Shown: positions 34,467 through 42,730 of the stretch, piece by piece
How the letters are laid out: each line of letters begins with the position of its first letter
How positions within the stretch are numbered: position 1 is the first letter of the stretch
From: Streptomyces sp. NRRL B-1140
Lineage (GTDB): Bacteria; Actinomycetota; Actinomycetes; Streptomycetales; Streptomycetaceae
Assembly (NCBI RefSeq): GCF_001280065.1
Contig: NZ_LGEA01000102.1
Location: 416,348-480,347 of the forward strand
Length of the DNA stretch: 64,000 bases
Direction of reading: 5' to 3'
Notes under the pieces: generated by a model
Seen by the model: the letters and a program-made list of their open reading frames with translations, nothing else
Database searches by the model: none
What the model was told of the DNA's origin: nothing
Made by a program: the position numbers and the translations under genes

Positions 34467-35829
34467 GGGACTCCGGCCGCTGCTTCGCGGGCACGCACCT
34501 CCATGCCAGGGCCGCCGCCGTCACATAGGCGAGCGCCCCGATGCCCATGCTCGTCCGGATCCCGGTCCCGTAACTCGCGGCCGACGCGAGCAGGCTGCCG
34601 CCGAGGGCGACGCCGGTGGCGCTGCCGACCTGGCGGGTGGTGTTGAACAGGGCGGAGGCGGCTCCCGAGTAGGCCGGGGGCGCGGCGCCCATGACGGTGG
34701 CGGTCGAGCCGGTGAGGGCGAAGGACGTGCCGAAGCCGGCCGCCATCATCGGGAGCACCAGGAGCCCGTAGGCGGGGTCGGGGCCCGCCGCGGCCCAGCC
34801 GGCCAGCCCCAGGGCGGCCAGGAGCATGCCCGAGACGACCAGGGGGCGGTCGCCGGTGCGGCGGGACAGCCGCCCGGACAGGACCGAGGCGAACATGGTC
34901 ATGGCCACCGCGGGGAACAGCGCGAGGCCGGTGCCGAGGGCGCTGTAGCCGCGCTGGTGCTGGAACTCCAGGCTGGCGGTGAACACCATGCCGTAGAAGC
35001 CGAAGTTGAACAGCAGGCCGATGAGGGCCCCGCCGCTCATGGTGCGGGAGCGCAGCAGGCTCAGCGGGAGGGCCGGGGACCGGGCCAGCCGCTCACGCAG
35101 GGCGAAGGCCGCGGCGGCCAGGACGGCCAGCCCGAGCCCGGCGAGGACGGCCGGGTCGGACCAGCCGCGCCGCCCGGCCTCGTTGAGGGCCGCGGTCAGC
35201 AGGGCCACCGCGGCGACGACCGCGACCTGTGCGGGCAGGTCCAGGGCCCGGTCGGCGCGCCGGGGCGAGCGGGCCACGTGCCGCAGGGTCAGCGCCAGGC
35301 AGGCCGCGCCGACGGGCAGGTTGATGAGGAACACCCAGCGCCAGCCCACCGTGGAGACGAGCAGCCCGCCCAGCAGCGGCCCGGCGGAGGCCGCGATGCC
35401 CGCCATCGAGCCCCACAGCCCGAAGGCCCGCGAGCGGGCGTCCGGCCGCGGGTAGGACTGCTGGAGCAGGGCCAGCGACCCCGGCACGATCAGCGCCGCG
35501 CCGAGCCCTTCCACCAGCCGGGCCACCACCAGGAAGGACGCGCCGGGCGCGAGCGCGCAGGCCGCCGAGGACGCGGTGAACACCGCCACGCCCCAGCAGA
35601 AGACCCGCCGGTTGCCCAGCCGGTCCCCCAGCGCCCCGCCCGTCAGCAGGAACCCGGCGAAGACCAGCGTGTACCCGTCGGTGATCCACTGGATACCGGT
35701 GAGCGAGGCCGACAGCTCCCGCCCGATCACCGGTACGGCGACGTTGATGACCGTCACGTCCAGGATCACCATGAAGTACCCGGCGCACACCGCCAGCAGC
35801 GGCGCCCAGGACTGTCGCTCGGAGGGCAT
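34447..35829 (-). CDS. MFS drug-efflux transporter (DHA2/EmrB type)
   Basis: A 460-residue proton-driven exporter with about 14 transmembrane helices. The first helix carries VILDVTVINVAVPVIGREL and IQWITDGYTLVFAGFLLTGG, the DHA2 motif D1 region. GALGDRLGNRRVF is the conserved loop 2-3 motif A. Motif C-like GPLLGGLLVSTVGWRWVFLIN follows. Substrate unknown, and there is no adjacent regulator. AGGG precedes the ATG. It is convergent with the glycan operon, overlapping it by 20 bases, and adjoins the ATP-grasp gene on the same strand. Confidence 0.9.
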   Translation of the reverse strand: MPSERQSWAPLLAVCAGYFMVILDVTVINVAVPVIGRELSASLTGIQWITDGYTLVFAGFLLTGGALGDRLGNRRVFCWGVAVFTASSAACALAPGASFLVVARLVEGLGAALIVPGSLALLQQSYPRPDARSRAFGLWGSMAGIAASAGPLLGGLLVSTVGWRWVFLINLPVGAACLALTLRHVARSPRRADRALDLPAQVAVVAAVALLTAALNEAGRRGWSDPAVLAGLGLAVLAAAAFALRERLARSPALPLSLLRSRTMSGGALIGLLFNFGFYGMVFTASLEFQHQRGYSALGTGLALFPAVAMTMFASVLSGRLSRRTGDRPLVVSGMLLAALGLAGWAAAGPDPAYGLLVLPMMAAGFGTSFALTGSTATVMGAAPPAYSGAASALFNTTRQVGSATGVALGGSLLASAASYGTGIRTSMGIGALAYVTAAALAWRCVPAKQRPESLSSGDR

Positions 35830-35895
35830 GGCCCTAGCAGTACACCAAAAGCCGCATCGCGGGACGTCAGGGGACGTATGTCCCGCGTGCCGTGC

Positions 35896-36774
35896 TCAGC
35901 CTGCGGCGGCCAGTACCGCCCGCACGACCCTGGGCAGCGAGTCCGGGTGCAGCCCCAGGAACAGGTTCGGCTCGATCAGCTCCAGCTCCATCACGCACGG
36001 CTCGCCGTCCGGCCCGGTGACGAGGTCCACGCGGGCGTACAGCAGCTCCGCGTCCCCGGGTACGGCCGCCAGGGCCCGCTCGGCGACGGCCAGTTCGGCC
36101 GCGGTCGGCTCCCACGGGCGCAGGTCGGGGTGGGCGACCTTGTCGGCGTCGTACGGCGTGCCCGGGGCGAGCACGGCGCCCTTGACGCTGGCGTGCAGCA
36201 GGCGCCCGCCGAAGAACTGCAGGGCCCGCTCGCCGTGGGTGTCGATGCCGTTCAGGTAGGGCTGCACCATGACGGTGAACCCCTCGGCGTGCATGCGCTC
36301 GACCTGCCGTACGGCGGCGTCCCGCTCCCCGGCCGGGTAGCGGGCGGCGTACCGGGCACCGGCCCCGGAGGCGGGCTTCACGACGTACTCGCGGTCGGCG
36401 GGCAGGGCGACGGGGTCGCCGGGCGCGAAGAACCCGGTGGGCACGGCGGGCACTCCGGCCTCGGCGAGCTGCCCGAGGTAGCGCTTGTCGGCGTTCCACC
36501 GCACGACGCCGACCGGATTGGCGAGCCGGGTCGCCTGGGCGCACCGCTCGGCCCAGGCCGTGAACTCCGCGGCGCGCCAGCTGTAGTCCCACGTGGAGCG
36601 CAGGAGGGCGAGATCGAACCCGGACCAGTCCGTGCCCGGGTCGTCCCAGGCGACGGCCACGGCGTCGGCCCCGGCTTCCCGCAGCGCGTCCACCAGCACC
36701 GGCAGGTCCCGGTCCTTGTGCTGCTCACCGCGGGGGTCGTAGGTGACGACGGCGATGCGCGGGGTGCCGGCCAC
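35896..36774 (-). CDS. ATP-grasp domain protein
   Basis: A 292-residue predicted ATP-dependent carboxylate-amine or thiol ligase. It has an N-terminal alpha/beta domain (RIAVVTYDPRGEQHKDRDL), then the ATP-grasp core with REYVVKPASGAGARYAARY (ATP-binding Lys), MVQPYLNGIDTHGERALQFFG, and a metal-binding end ELIEPNLFLGLHPDSL. Similar proteins resemble glutathione-synthetase-like ATP-grasp enzymes. Partners unknown. GTG at 36774 is chosen over GTG 36780 because GAGGAGGG is at a better distance. It is divergent from the MerR-PP2C gene, whose operator lies between them. Confidence 0.82.
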   Translation of the reverse strand: MAGTPRIAVVTYDPRGEQHKDRDLPVLVDALREAGADAVAVAWDDPGTDWSGFDLALLRSTWDYSWRAAEFTAWAERCAQATRLANPVGVVRWNADKRYLGQLAEAGVPAVPTGFFAPGDPVALPADREYVVKPASGAGARYAARYPAGERDAAVRQVERMHAEGFTVMVQPYLNGIDTHGERALQFFGGRLLHASVKGAVLAPGTPYDADKVAHPDLRPWEPTAAELAVAERALAAVPGDAELLYARVDLVTGPDGEPCVMELELIEPNLFLGLHPDSLPRVVRAVLAAAG

Positions 36775-36853
36775 GGCCACTCCCTCCTCGTACGGACGTC
36801 GACTCGATGTCCGTCGCAGGCTAACAATCCCGTCCGGAACCGGGACACCCCGG

Positions 36854-36884
36854 TTGACCTTCACCTTCGGTGAAGCCCCAGCAT
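36854..36884 (+). promoter_or_regulatory. MerR-type promoter with 19-bp spacer and operator
   Basis: TTGACC at 36854-36859 and CAGCAT at 36879-36884 are 19 bases apart. The spacer holds the inverted repeat CTTCACC (36859-36865) / GGTGAAG (36869-36875). An overlong spacer with a dyad inside it is the classical MerR-regulated layout. It reads into the MerR-PP2C gene, implying autoregulation. Confidence 0.65.
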
Positions 36885-36932
36885 CGGTGGCGGAACGGAC
36901 GAGCACGCGGGACGCGAGGACGGTGGGACCGG

Positions 36933-38027
36933 ATGGCCATGCTCACGATCGGCGCGTTCGCGAAGGCGTGCCGGCTCTCGCCGAAGGCGCTGCGTCTGTA
37001 CGACGAGCTGGACCTGCTGCGGCCCGCCCGCGTGGACCCGGACACCGGATACCGGTACTACGCGGCGGCGCAGCTGGAGCGGGCCCGGCTGGTGGCGTGG
37101 CTGCGGCGGCTGGGCATGCCGCTGGCCGAGATCCGCCGGGTGTGCCTCCTGCACGACCGCGACGGGTCGGCCGCCGCCCGCGAGATCCGCGCCTACTGGG
37201 CGCGTGTCGAGGCGGACACGGCGGTCCGGCGCGACCTCGCCGCGTTCCTGGTCGATCACCTGACGACGGGCCCGGACGGGCCCGGGAAGGACACCGCCAT
37301 GCTGGAACTGCGCTACTCCGCCCACTCGGACACCGGCCTGGTGCGCCCCGCCAACCAGGACACCGCCTACGCGGGCACCCGGCTGCTCGCCGTCGCCGAC
37401 GGCTTCGGACCGGCGGGCGCACCGGCGAGCAGTGCCGCCGTGGAGGCGCTGCGCTTCCTGGACACCGACGACGTCCCCGCCGGTGGTGTCCTCGGCGTCC
37501 TGGAGGACGCGGTACGGGGCGCCGAACAGGCCGTGCGGGACGTCGCCGACGGCTCCGACGACGTCGGCACGACCCTGACGGCCCTGCTGTGGACGGGGTC
37601 GCGGCTGGCGCTGGTGCACATCGGCGACTCCCGCGCCTACCTGCTGCGCGACGGCGAACTGTTCCGCATCACGCACGACCACACCATGGTCCAGTCGATG
37701 GTCGACGAGGGCCGGCTGACGCCGGAGGAGGCGGCTTCCCACCCCGAGCGGGCCCTGCTTCTGAAGGCCCTGACCGGAGGCGGGTCCGGCGCGGCCCCGG
37801 ACCTCCGCCTGCACGACACCCGGGCCGACGTCCGCTATCTACTCTGCTCCGACGGCCTGTCGGCCGTCGTCCCCGACACCCGCGTCCGGGAGCTCCTCGC
37901 CTCGCCCGCCTCCCCCGACGAGACGGTGCGGGCCCTGGTCGAGGCGGCGAACGCGGCGGGCGGCCCGGACAACGTCAGTTGTGTGGTGGCGGACGTGGTG
38001 GAGACGACGGTCCACGCGGGCCTCTAG
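36933..38027 (+). CDS. MerR-PP2C fusion: transcription regulator joined to Ser/Thr phosphatase domain
   Basis: A 364-residue protein. Residues 4-75 are a MerR winged helix (TIGAFAKACRLSPKALRLYD, TGYRYY). A short dimerisation helix follows to about 115. From about residue 124 the C-terminal part is a PP2C phosphatase (NQD with Asp143, VADGFG with Asp156, GTTLTALLW, HIGDSRAYLLRDG, LLCSDGLS, GPDNVSCVV). All metal-binding motifs are present, so the phosphatase is probably active. No ligand-binding domain is seen. It may dephosphorylate itself or a partner to set promoter activity, and is probably autoregulated through the spacer operator. ATG at 36933. Confidence 0.88.
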   Translation: MAMLTIGAFAKACRLSPKALRLYDELDLLRPARVDPDTGYRYYAAAQLERARLVAWLRRLGMPLAEIRRVCLLHDRDGSAAAREIRAYWARVEADTAVRRDLAAFLVDHLTTGPDGPGKDTAMLELRYSAHSDTGLVRPANQDTAYAGTRLLAVADGFGPAGAPASSAAVEALRFLDTDDVPAGGVLGVLEDAVRGAEQAVRDVADGSDDVGTTLTALLWTGSRLALVHIGDSRAYLLRDGELFRITHDHTMVQSMVDEGRLTPEEAASHPERALLLKALTGGGSGAAPDLRLHDTRADVRYLLCSDGLSAVVPDTRVRELLASPASPDETVRALVEAANAAGGPDNVSCVVADVVETTVHAGL

Positions 38028-38095
38028 GACTCCGGTGCGCAGACCGCCCTCGGGGCGCACGTTTCTTCCGGCGGCCGATGGTGTACGGAGGAATC

Positions 38096-38173
38096 GTGGT
38101 CGCGGTCGTCCCGGCGGCGGCCTGGCTGGTGAAGGTCGTGCCCGGCTGGGGACAGCCGGGCCGGCGCCCGTGA
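38096..38173 (+). CDS. possible 25-residue hydrophobic peptide
   Basis: GTG at 38096 follows GGAGG by 4 bases and encodes VAVVPAAAWLVKVVPGWG plus a short basic tail. It is hydrophobic enough for membrane association. It lies between the MerR-PP2C and matB genes. It is too short for codon statistics, and nothing else supports it. Confidence 0.2.
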   Translation: MVAVVPAAAWLVKVVPGWGQPGRRP

Positions 38174-38202
38174 ACAGGCGAACAGCTGAGGAGATGTGAC
38201 GC

Positions 38203-39648
38203 GTGACCTCCCTTTTCCCCGCCCTGACCGGCGGCGCTGCCGACCGGCCCGCCCTGCGGTTCGGCGAGCGCTCCCTGACCTACGGCGAGCTCGCCGCCGC
38301 GGCCGGTGCGACGGCGGAACGCGTCGGGGACGCCCGCCGGGTCGCCGTCTGGGCGACGCCCACCATGGAGACCGCCGTCGCCGTCGTCGCCGCGCTGCTG
38401 GCCGGGGTCGCCGCCGTACCGCTCAACCCCAAGTCCGGCGAGAAGGAGCTCGGGCACATCCTGTCCGACAGTGCCCCCGACCTGGTGCTCACGGCGCCCG
38501 ACGACCAACTCCCGGCTCCCGTGCGGGATCTGCCTCGCCTGGACGTCGACGTCCACGGCTCCGGCCGCGTCCCCGAGGAGCACGCCGGCGAGAACGCCCC
38601 GGCCCTGATCGTCTACACCTCCGGCACCACCGGCCCGCCCAAGGGCGCCGTCCTGCCGCGCCGGGCCGTGGCGACCACCCTGGACGCCCTGGCCGACGCC
38701 TGGCAGTGGACCGGCGACGACGTGCTCGTCCACGGACTGCCCCTGTTCCACGTGCACGGCCTGGTCCTGGGCACCCTCGGCCCGCTGCGGCGCGGGGGTT
38801 CGGTGCGCCACCTGGGCCGCTTCACCACCCAGGGCGTCGCTCGCGAGCTGAACGCCGGAGCGACCATGCTGTTCGGCGTGCCGACGATGTACCACCGCAT
38901 CGCGGAGGCGGTGACGAGCGACCCGGACCTGGTGAAGGCACTGACCGGGGCACGGCTGCTGGTCTCCGGTTCCGCCGCGCTGCCGGTGCACGACCACGGG
39001 CGGATCGCGACCGCGACCGGGCGGCGGGTGATCGAGCGCTACGGCATGACGGAGACACTGATGAACACCAGCGTCCGCGCCGACGGCGAGGCCCGCCCGG
39101 GCACGGTCGGGGTGCCCCTGCCGGGGGTGGAGCTGCGGCTGGTAGAGGAGGACGGCTCGGAGGTCACCGCGTACGACGGGGAGACGGTGGGCGAGATCCA
39201 GGTGCGCGGACCCCACCTGTTCACCGAGTACCTCAACCGTCCCGACGCCACCGCCGCCGCGTTCACCGCCGACGGCTTCTTCCGCACCGGCGACATGGCG
39301 GTGCGCGACCCCGACGGCTACGTCCGGATCGTCGGCCGCAAGGCCACCGACCTGATCAAGAGCGGTGGTTACAAGATCGGGGCCGGTGAGATCGAGAACG
39401 CGCTCCTGGAGCACCCCGGGGTGCGGGAGGCGGCCGTCACCGGGGAGCCGGACGCCGACCTGGGCGAGCGGATCGTGGCGTGGATCGTGCCGGCGGACCC
39501 CCAAGCGCCGCCCGGCCTCGAGGAGTTGGCGGACCATGTGGCGCGGCGGCTCGCGCCGCACAAGCGGCCGCGGGTCGTGCACCACCTCGACGCCCTGCCC
39601 CGCAACGACATGGGGAAGATCATGAAGCGGGCGCTGGCCCATGACTGA
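38203..39648 (+). CDS. matB: malonyl-CoA synthetase (MatB)
   Basis: A 481-residue AMP-forming acyl-CoA synthetase that makes malonyl-CoA from malonate, CoA and ATP in the cytoplasm. The sequence is very close to the Streptomyces coelicolor MatB that I know, including the LNPKSGEKELGHILSDSAPD and RRVIERYGMTETLMNTSVRA regions. The AMP-binding P-loop is IVYTSGTTGPPKGAVLPRR, and the C-terminal catalytic Lys is in RNDMGKIMKRAL. It starts GTG with GAGGAG 9 bases upstream. The carboxyltransferase gene overlaps its end by 8 bases, so the two work on malonyl-CoA together. Confidence 0.95.
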   Translation: MTSLFPALTGGAADRPALRFGERSLTYGELAAAAGATAERVGDARRVAVWATPTMETAVAVVAALLAGVAAVPLNPKSGEKELGHILSDSAPDLVLTAPDDQLPAPVRDLPRLDVDVHGSGRVPEEHAGENAPALIVYTSGTTGPPKGAVLPRRAVATTLDALADAWQWTGDDVLVHGLPLFHVHGLVLGTLGPLRRGGSVRHLGRFTTQGVARELNAGATMLFGVPTMYHRIAEAVTSDPDLVKALTGARLLVSGSAALPVHDHGRIATATGRRVIERYGMTETLMNTSVRADGEARPGTVGVPLPGVELRLVEEDGSEVTAYDGETVGEIQVRGPHLFTEYLNRPDATAAAFTADGFFRTGDMAVRDPDGYVRIVGRKATDLIKSGGYKIGAGEIENALLEHPGVREAAVTGEPDADLGERIVAWIVPADPQAPPGLEELADHVARRLAPHKRPRVVHHLDALPRNDMGKIMKRALAHD

Positions 39649-40981
39649 CCTCGGCTCCGCCCGCGAGGTCGTGACCGCCCTGGCCGACGACGCCACCTTC
39701 GCGGAACTCCCCGCCCCGCCGGGGCACTCCAGGCCCGACGGACCGCTCGCCTGGCCGGGTTACGACGCCTCCCTCGCCCGAGCCGCCGAACGCACCGGCG
39801 AGCGGGAGTCCGTGGTCTGCGGCACCGCCCGCGTGGGCGGCACCCGGGCGGTGCTGATCGCTTTCGAGTTCGGCTTCCTCGGCGGCTCCCTGGGCAAGCG
39901 CACCGGCGACCGGCTGGAGGCGGCGTACGCGTACGCCCGGGAACGCCGCTTCCCGGTGGTGCCGCTGGTGGCGACGGGCGGCAGCCGCATGCAGGAGGGC
40001 ATGCTCGCGCTGACCCAACTCCAGCGGGTGGCCCGCCAGTCGGCGCTCACGCGGGAGGCCTCCCTCGCCCAGGTCGCGATCCTGCGCGACCCGACGACCG
40101 GGGGTGGCTGGGCCACCCTGGGCGCGGGCGCCGACGTGACGCTCGCGCTGCCCGGCGCCCAGGTGGGATTCGCCGGCTCCCGGGTGCGCCCGGCGGACGC
40201 GGACCCGGCGGCGTACACGGCTGAGGCGCAGGTGGCGGCGGGCGCGGCGGACGCGGTCGTACGGCCGGAAGAGCTGCGCGGGACGCTGGGGCGGTGGCTG
40301 CGGCTGCTGACGTGCCCGTCCACCACGCCCGCCCCGCCGCCCGAACCGCTCGGCGGCTCCACGGTCCTGCCCGTCACGGGCTGGGACGCCGTCCGCCGCG
40401 CCCGTTCGCCCCGGCGGCCGCGGGCCGCCGCCTACCTGGACGCCTACTTCACCGACCGGGTCGCGATCAGCGGCGACCGCTGCGGCGGCACGGACCCGGA
40501 CGGCATGCTGTGCGGCTTCGGCACGCACGAGGGCCGCACGGTCGCGTACGCCGCGCAGACCGGGACGGCGACCCGTCCCGCCGGCTATCGCACCGCCGCC
40601 CGGCTGATCCGCCTCGCCGACCGGCTCGGCATCCCGGTGCTGACGCTGGTGGACACCCCGGGCGCGGCCAACGACGCGGAGGCCGAGCGGCAGGGTGTGG
40701 GCGCGGCGATCGCCGACCTGTTCGGGGTGGTCGCGGGTGCCCGCACCCCGGTGACGACGCTGGTGATCGGCGAGGGCGGCTCCGGCGGCGCCCTGGCCCT
40801 GGCGGCCCCCGGCAACACCTGGGCCACCCCCGACAGCTACTTCTCCGTGATCGCGCCGGAACTCGCGGCGGCCATCCTCAAACGGCCGCCGCGTGAGGTG
40901 GAGCCGACGGCGGACCAGCTGCGCATCCGGCCGCAGGACCTGGTGGAACTGGGGGTGATCCGGGGGACGGTCGGCGGGTGA
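39641..40981 (+). CDS. acyl-CoA carboxyltransferase (fused beta/alpha subunit type)
   Basis: A 446-residue protein with both crotonase-like carboxyltransferase halves. The N-terminal half (LIAFEFGFLGGSLGKRTGDRLE, GGSRMQEGMLALTQLQRVA) resembles AccD, and the C-terminal half (LVDTPGAANDAEAERQGVGAAI, GEGGSGGALALA) resembles AccA. It likely moves CO2 between biotin or an acyl-CoA and malonyl-CoA. No biotin carrier or carboxylase gene is in this window. It overlaps matB by 8 bases, so malonate activation is linked to malonyl-CoA carboxylation or decarboxylation. Confidence 0.87.
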   Translation: MTDLGSAREVVTALADDATFAELPAPPGHSRPDGPLAWPGYDASLARAAERTGERESVVCGTARVGGTRAVLIAFEFGFLGGSLGKRTGDRLEAAYAYARERRFPVVPLVATGGSRMQEGMLALTQLQRVARQSALTREASLAQVAILRDPTTGGGWATLGAGADVTLALPGAQVGFAGSRVRPADADPAAYTAEAQVAAGAADAVVRPEELRGTLGRWLRLLTCPSTTPAPPPEPLGGSTVLPVTGWDAVRRARSPRRPRAAAYLDAYFTDRVAISGDRCGGTDPDGMLCGFGTHEGRTVAYAAQTGTATRPAGYRTAARLIRLADRLGIPVLTLVDTPGAANDAEAERQGVGAAIADLFGVVAGARTPVTTLVIGEGGSGGALALAAPGNTWATPDSYFSVIAPELAAAILKRPPREVEPTADQLRIRPQDLVELGVIRGTVGG

Positions 40982-41251
40982 GGCCGGTGAACGCCCCCGT
41001 TCCGGGGAGGGCCCCCGTCGTCCCGGGGCCCACCCGGCCGGCAGCCGCGCGGGGGCCGGACACGAGGCGAAGGCGGTGTCCCGCCCCCCTCGAACCCCCC
41101 GTTCGGCGGTGCCCCGCCCGGCCCCCCAGGAAAGGCGGCCCGGGCCCCTCCCGCGCACGATGCGAAGGAGGCCCGCCACCCGGCGGACCCACGCCTGCGA
41201 GGCCCGCCACCTGGCGGCCCCCCACGGTCTGTGCTCTCGGGAGGACCTGCC

Positions 41252-42289
41252 ATGACCGCCAGTCTGGAGCAGTTGCGCCGCTGCCACTTCGCCGTCGACC
41301 TGGGGGCGGCCCGCACACGCGTCTACGTCAAGGGCGCCGGGCTCGTCGTCGACCAGCCGTCCGCCGCCGCCGTGAACACCCGCACCGGCGCGCTGATCGC
41401 GGTCGGCGAGCTCGCCGAGAAGATGACGGGCCGCACCCCGCACTACATCCGGGTGGTCCGGCCGGTCTCCGGCGGCACCGTCGTCGACATCGAGATGGCG
41501 CAGCGCATGCTGCGGCATCTGCTCGGCGACAAGATGCGCCGCGCGCTGCGCCGCAAGCCGATCCTGCGGGCCGCGGCCTGCACCCCGCACGACGCCGACC
41601 CGCTGGCCCAGCGCGCCGCGATCGAGACGCTCGTGGGGCTGGGAGCACGCCGGGTGGAACTGGTCGACACGCTCATCGCCGCGGCCGTCGGCTGCGGGCT
41701 GCCCGTGGAGCAGCCCGAGGCCACGATGATCATGGTGTGCGGGGCGGCGGCCACGCAGGTGGCCGTGCTGTCGCTCGGCTCGATCGTGACCGCCGAGCGG
41801 ATTCCGGTGGGCGGCGAGGCCGTCGACCACGCGATCGTGCAGCACCTGCGGCACGAACACGAGCTGATGCTGCCGAGCCAGTCGGTGCGGCCGTTGCAGC
41901 TGGCCCTGTCCGGCAACGGCCTCACCGCGCAGGGCCCGGCCTCCACGGAGATCCACGGCCGGGACGTCGCCACGGGCCTGGCGCGTTCCGTCCAGGTCGA
42001 CACGGCGGCCGTCCGGGAGGCCATCCAGACGCCGCTCACCGCGATCCTCGACGGCATCGGCAAGGTGCTGCGGGACTGCCCACCCGACCTGGTCGCCGAC
42101 CTGGCCGACCGGGGGATCATGATGGTCGGCGGCAGCGCCCTGCTGCCGGGCCTGGACCAGATGCTGCGGCAGGCCACCGGCATGCCGGTGCACATCGCCG
42201 AGCGGCCGGACGTGTGCGCCGTGCAGGGGCTCGGAGCGATGCTGGAGGGCAGGATCGCGCCACTGGCCCTGGACCCGCTGGGCACCTGA
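41252..42289 (+). CDS. mbl: MreB-like actin homologue Mbl
   Basis: A 345-residue actin/Hsp70-fold ATPase. It is MreB-like but divergent, as in the Streptomyces Mbl found near matB. It has phosphate loop 1 (HFAVDLGAARTRVYVKG), ALIAVGELAEKMTGRTPHYI, a VDIEMAQRMLRHLLGDKMRR region and a phosphate 2/adenosine part (MMVGGSALLPGLDQMLRQ). The length is typical of MreB. Mbl proteins help with spore-wall synthesis in Streptomyces. ATG at 41252 with GGGAGG upstream. It ends before the tandem-repeat array. Confidence 0.88.
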   Translation: MTASLEQLRRCHFAVDLGAARTRVYVKGAGLVVDQPSAAAVNTRTGALIAVGELAEKMTGRTPHYIRVVRPVSGGTVVDIEMAQRMLRHLLGDKMRRALRRKPILRAAACTPHDADPLAQRAAIETLVGLGARRVELVDTLIAAAVGCGLPVEQPEATMIMVCGAAATQVAVLSLGSIVTAERIPVGGEAVDHAIVQHLRHEHELMLPSQSVRPLQLALSGNGLTAQGPASTEIHGRDVATGLARSVQVDTAAVREAIQTPLTAILDGIGKVLRDCPPDLVADLADRGIMMVGGSALLPGLDQMLRQATGMPVHIAERPDVCAVQGLGAMLEGRIAPLALDPLGT

Positions 42290-42321
42290 ACCCCGACCGC
42301 CGCCATTGAGTGCCTTACCCC

Positions 42322-42690
42322 GGGTCGCAGAGGCCGGGTGCCTGAATGCCGCTCGCAGACGCCGGATGCCAGAGCCCGGTCGCAGACGCCGAGAGCCCGA
42401 GCGCCGGACACAGACGCCGGGGCCTGACCCCGGGCAGCAGACCCCGGGTGCCTGACCGCCGATCGCAGACGCCGGATGCCAGAGCCCCGGTCGCAGACAC
42501 CGGATGCCAGAGCCCCGGCCGCAGACGCCAGATGCCAGAGCCCCGGTCGCAGACACCGGATGCCAGAGCCCCGGTCGCAGGCCCGAGCCCCGGTCGCAGA
42601 CACCGGATGCCAGAGCCCCGGCCGCAGACGCCGAGAGCCCGAGCGCCGGCCGTCGAGTGTCCGGCCCCTGCCGGCGACGCCGAGAGCCTG
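42322..42690. repeat. tandem 28-bp minisatellite, about 12 units
   Basis: Roughly twelve head-to-tail copies of a 28-base unit with core CGCAGACACCGGATGCCAGA. The copies between 42460 and 42630 are nearly identical (some one-base variants), and the outer ones are degenerate or shortened (for example 42580-42600). It lies wholly between the convergent mbl and MEDS-HATPase genes. All frames stay open because 28 is not a multiple of 3. There are no unique spacers, so it is not a CRISPR. Confidence 0.85.
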
Positions 42691-42730
42691 TGCGCTTCGC
42701 CACGGGCCGGGTCACGGCCGGGCGGGCGGG

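Noticed and set aside
34201..36873. 890-codon plus-strand ORF
   Set aside because: Antisense to the MFS and ATP-grasp genes; Gly/His/Arg-rich composition without domains.
42322..42690. CRISPR array with 28-nt repeats
   Set aside because: Units are directly adjacent without unique spacers, and no cas genes are nearby; it is a minisatellite.
39620..42715. 1031-codon minus-strand ORF across matB-mbl
   Set aside because: It crosses several real plus-strand genes and the repeat array; the repeats stay open in all frames.
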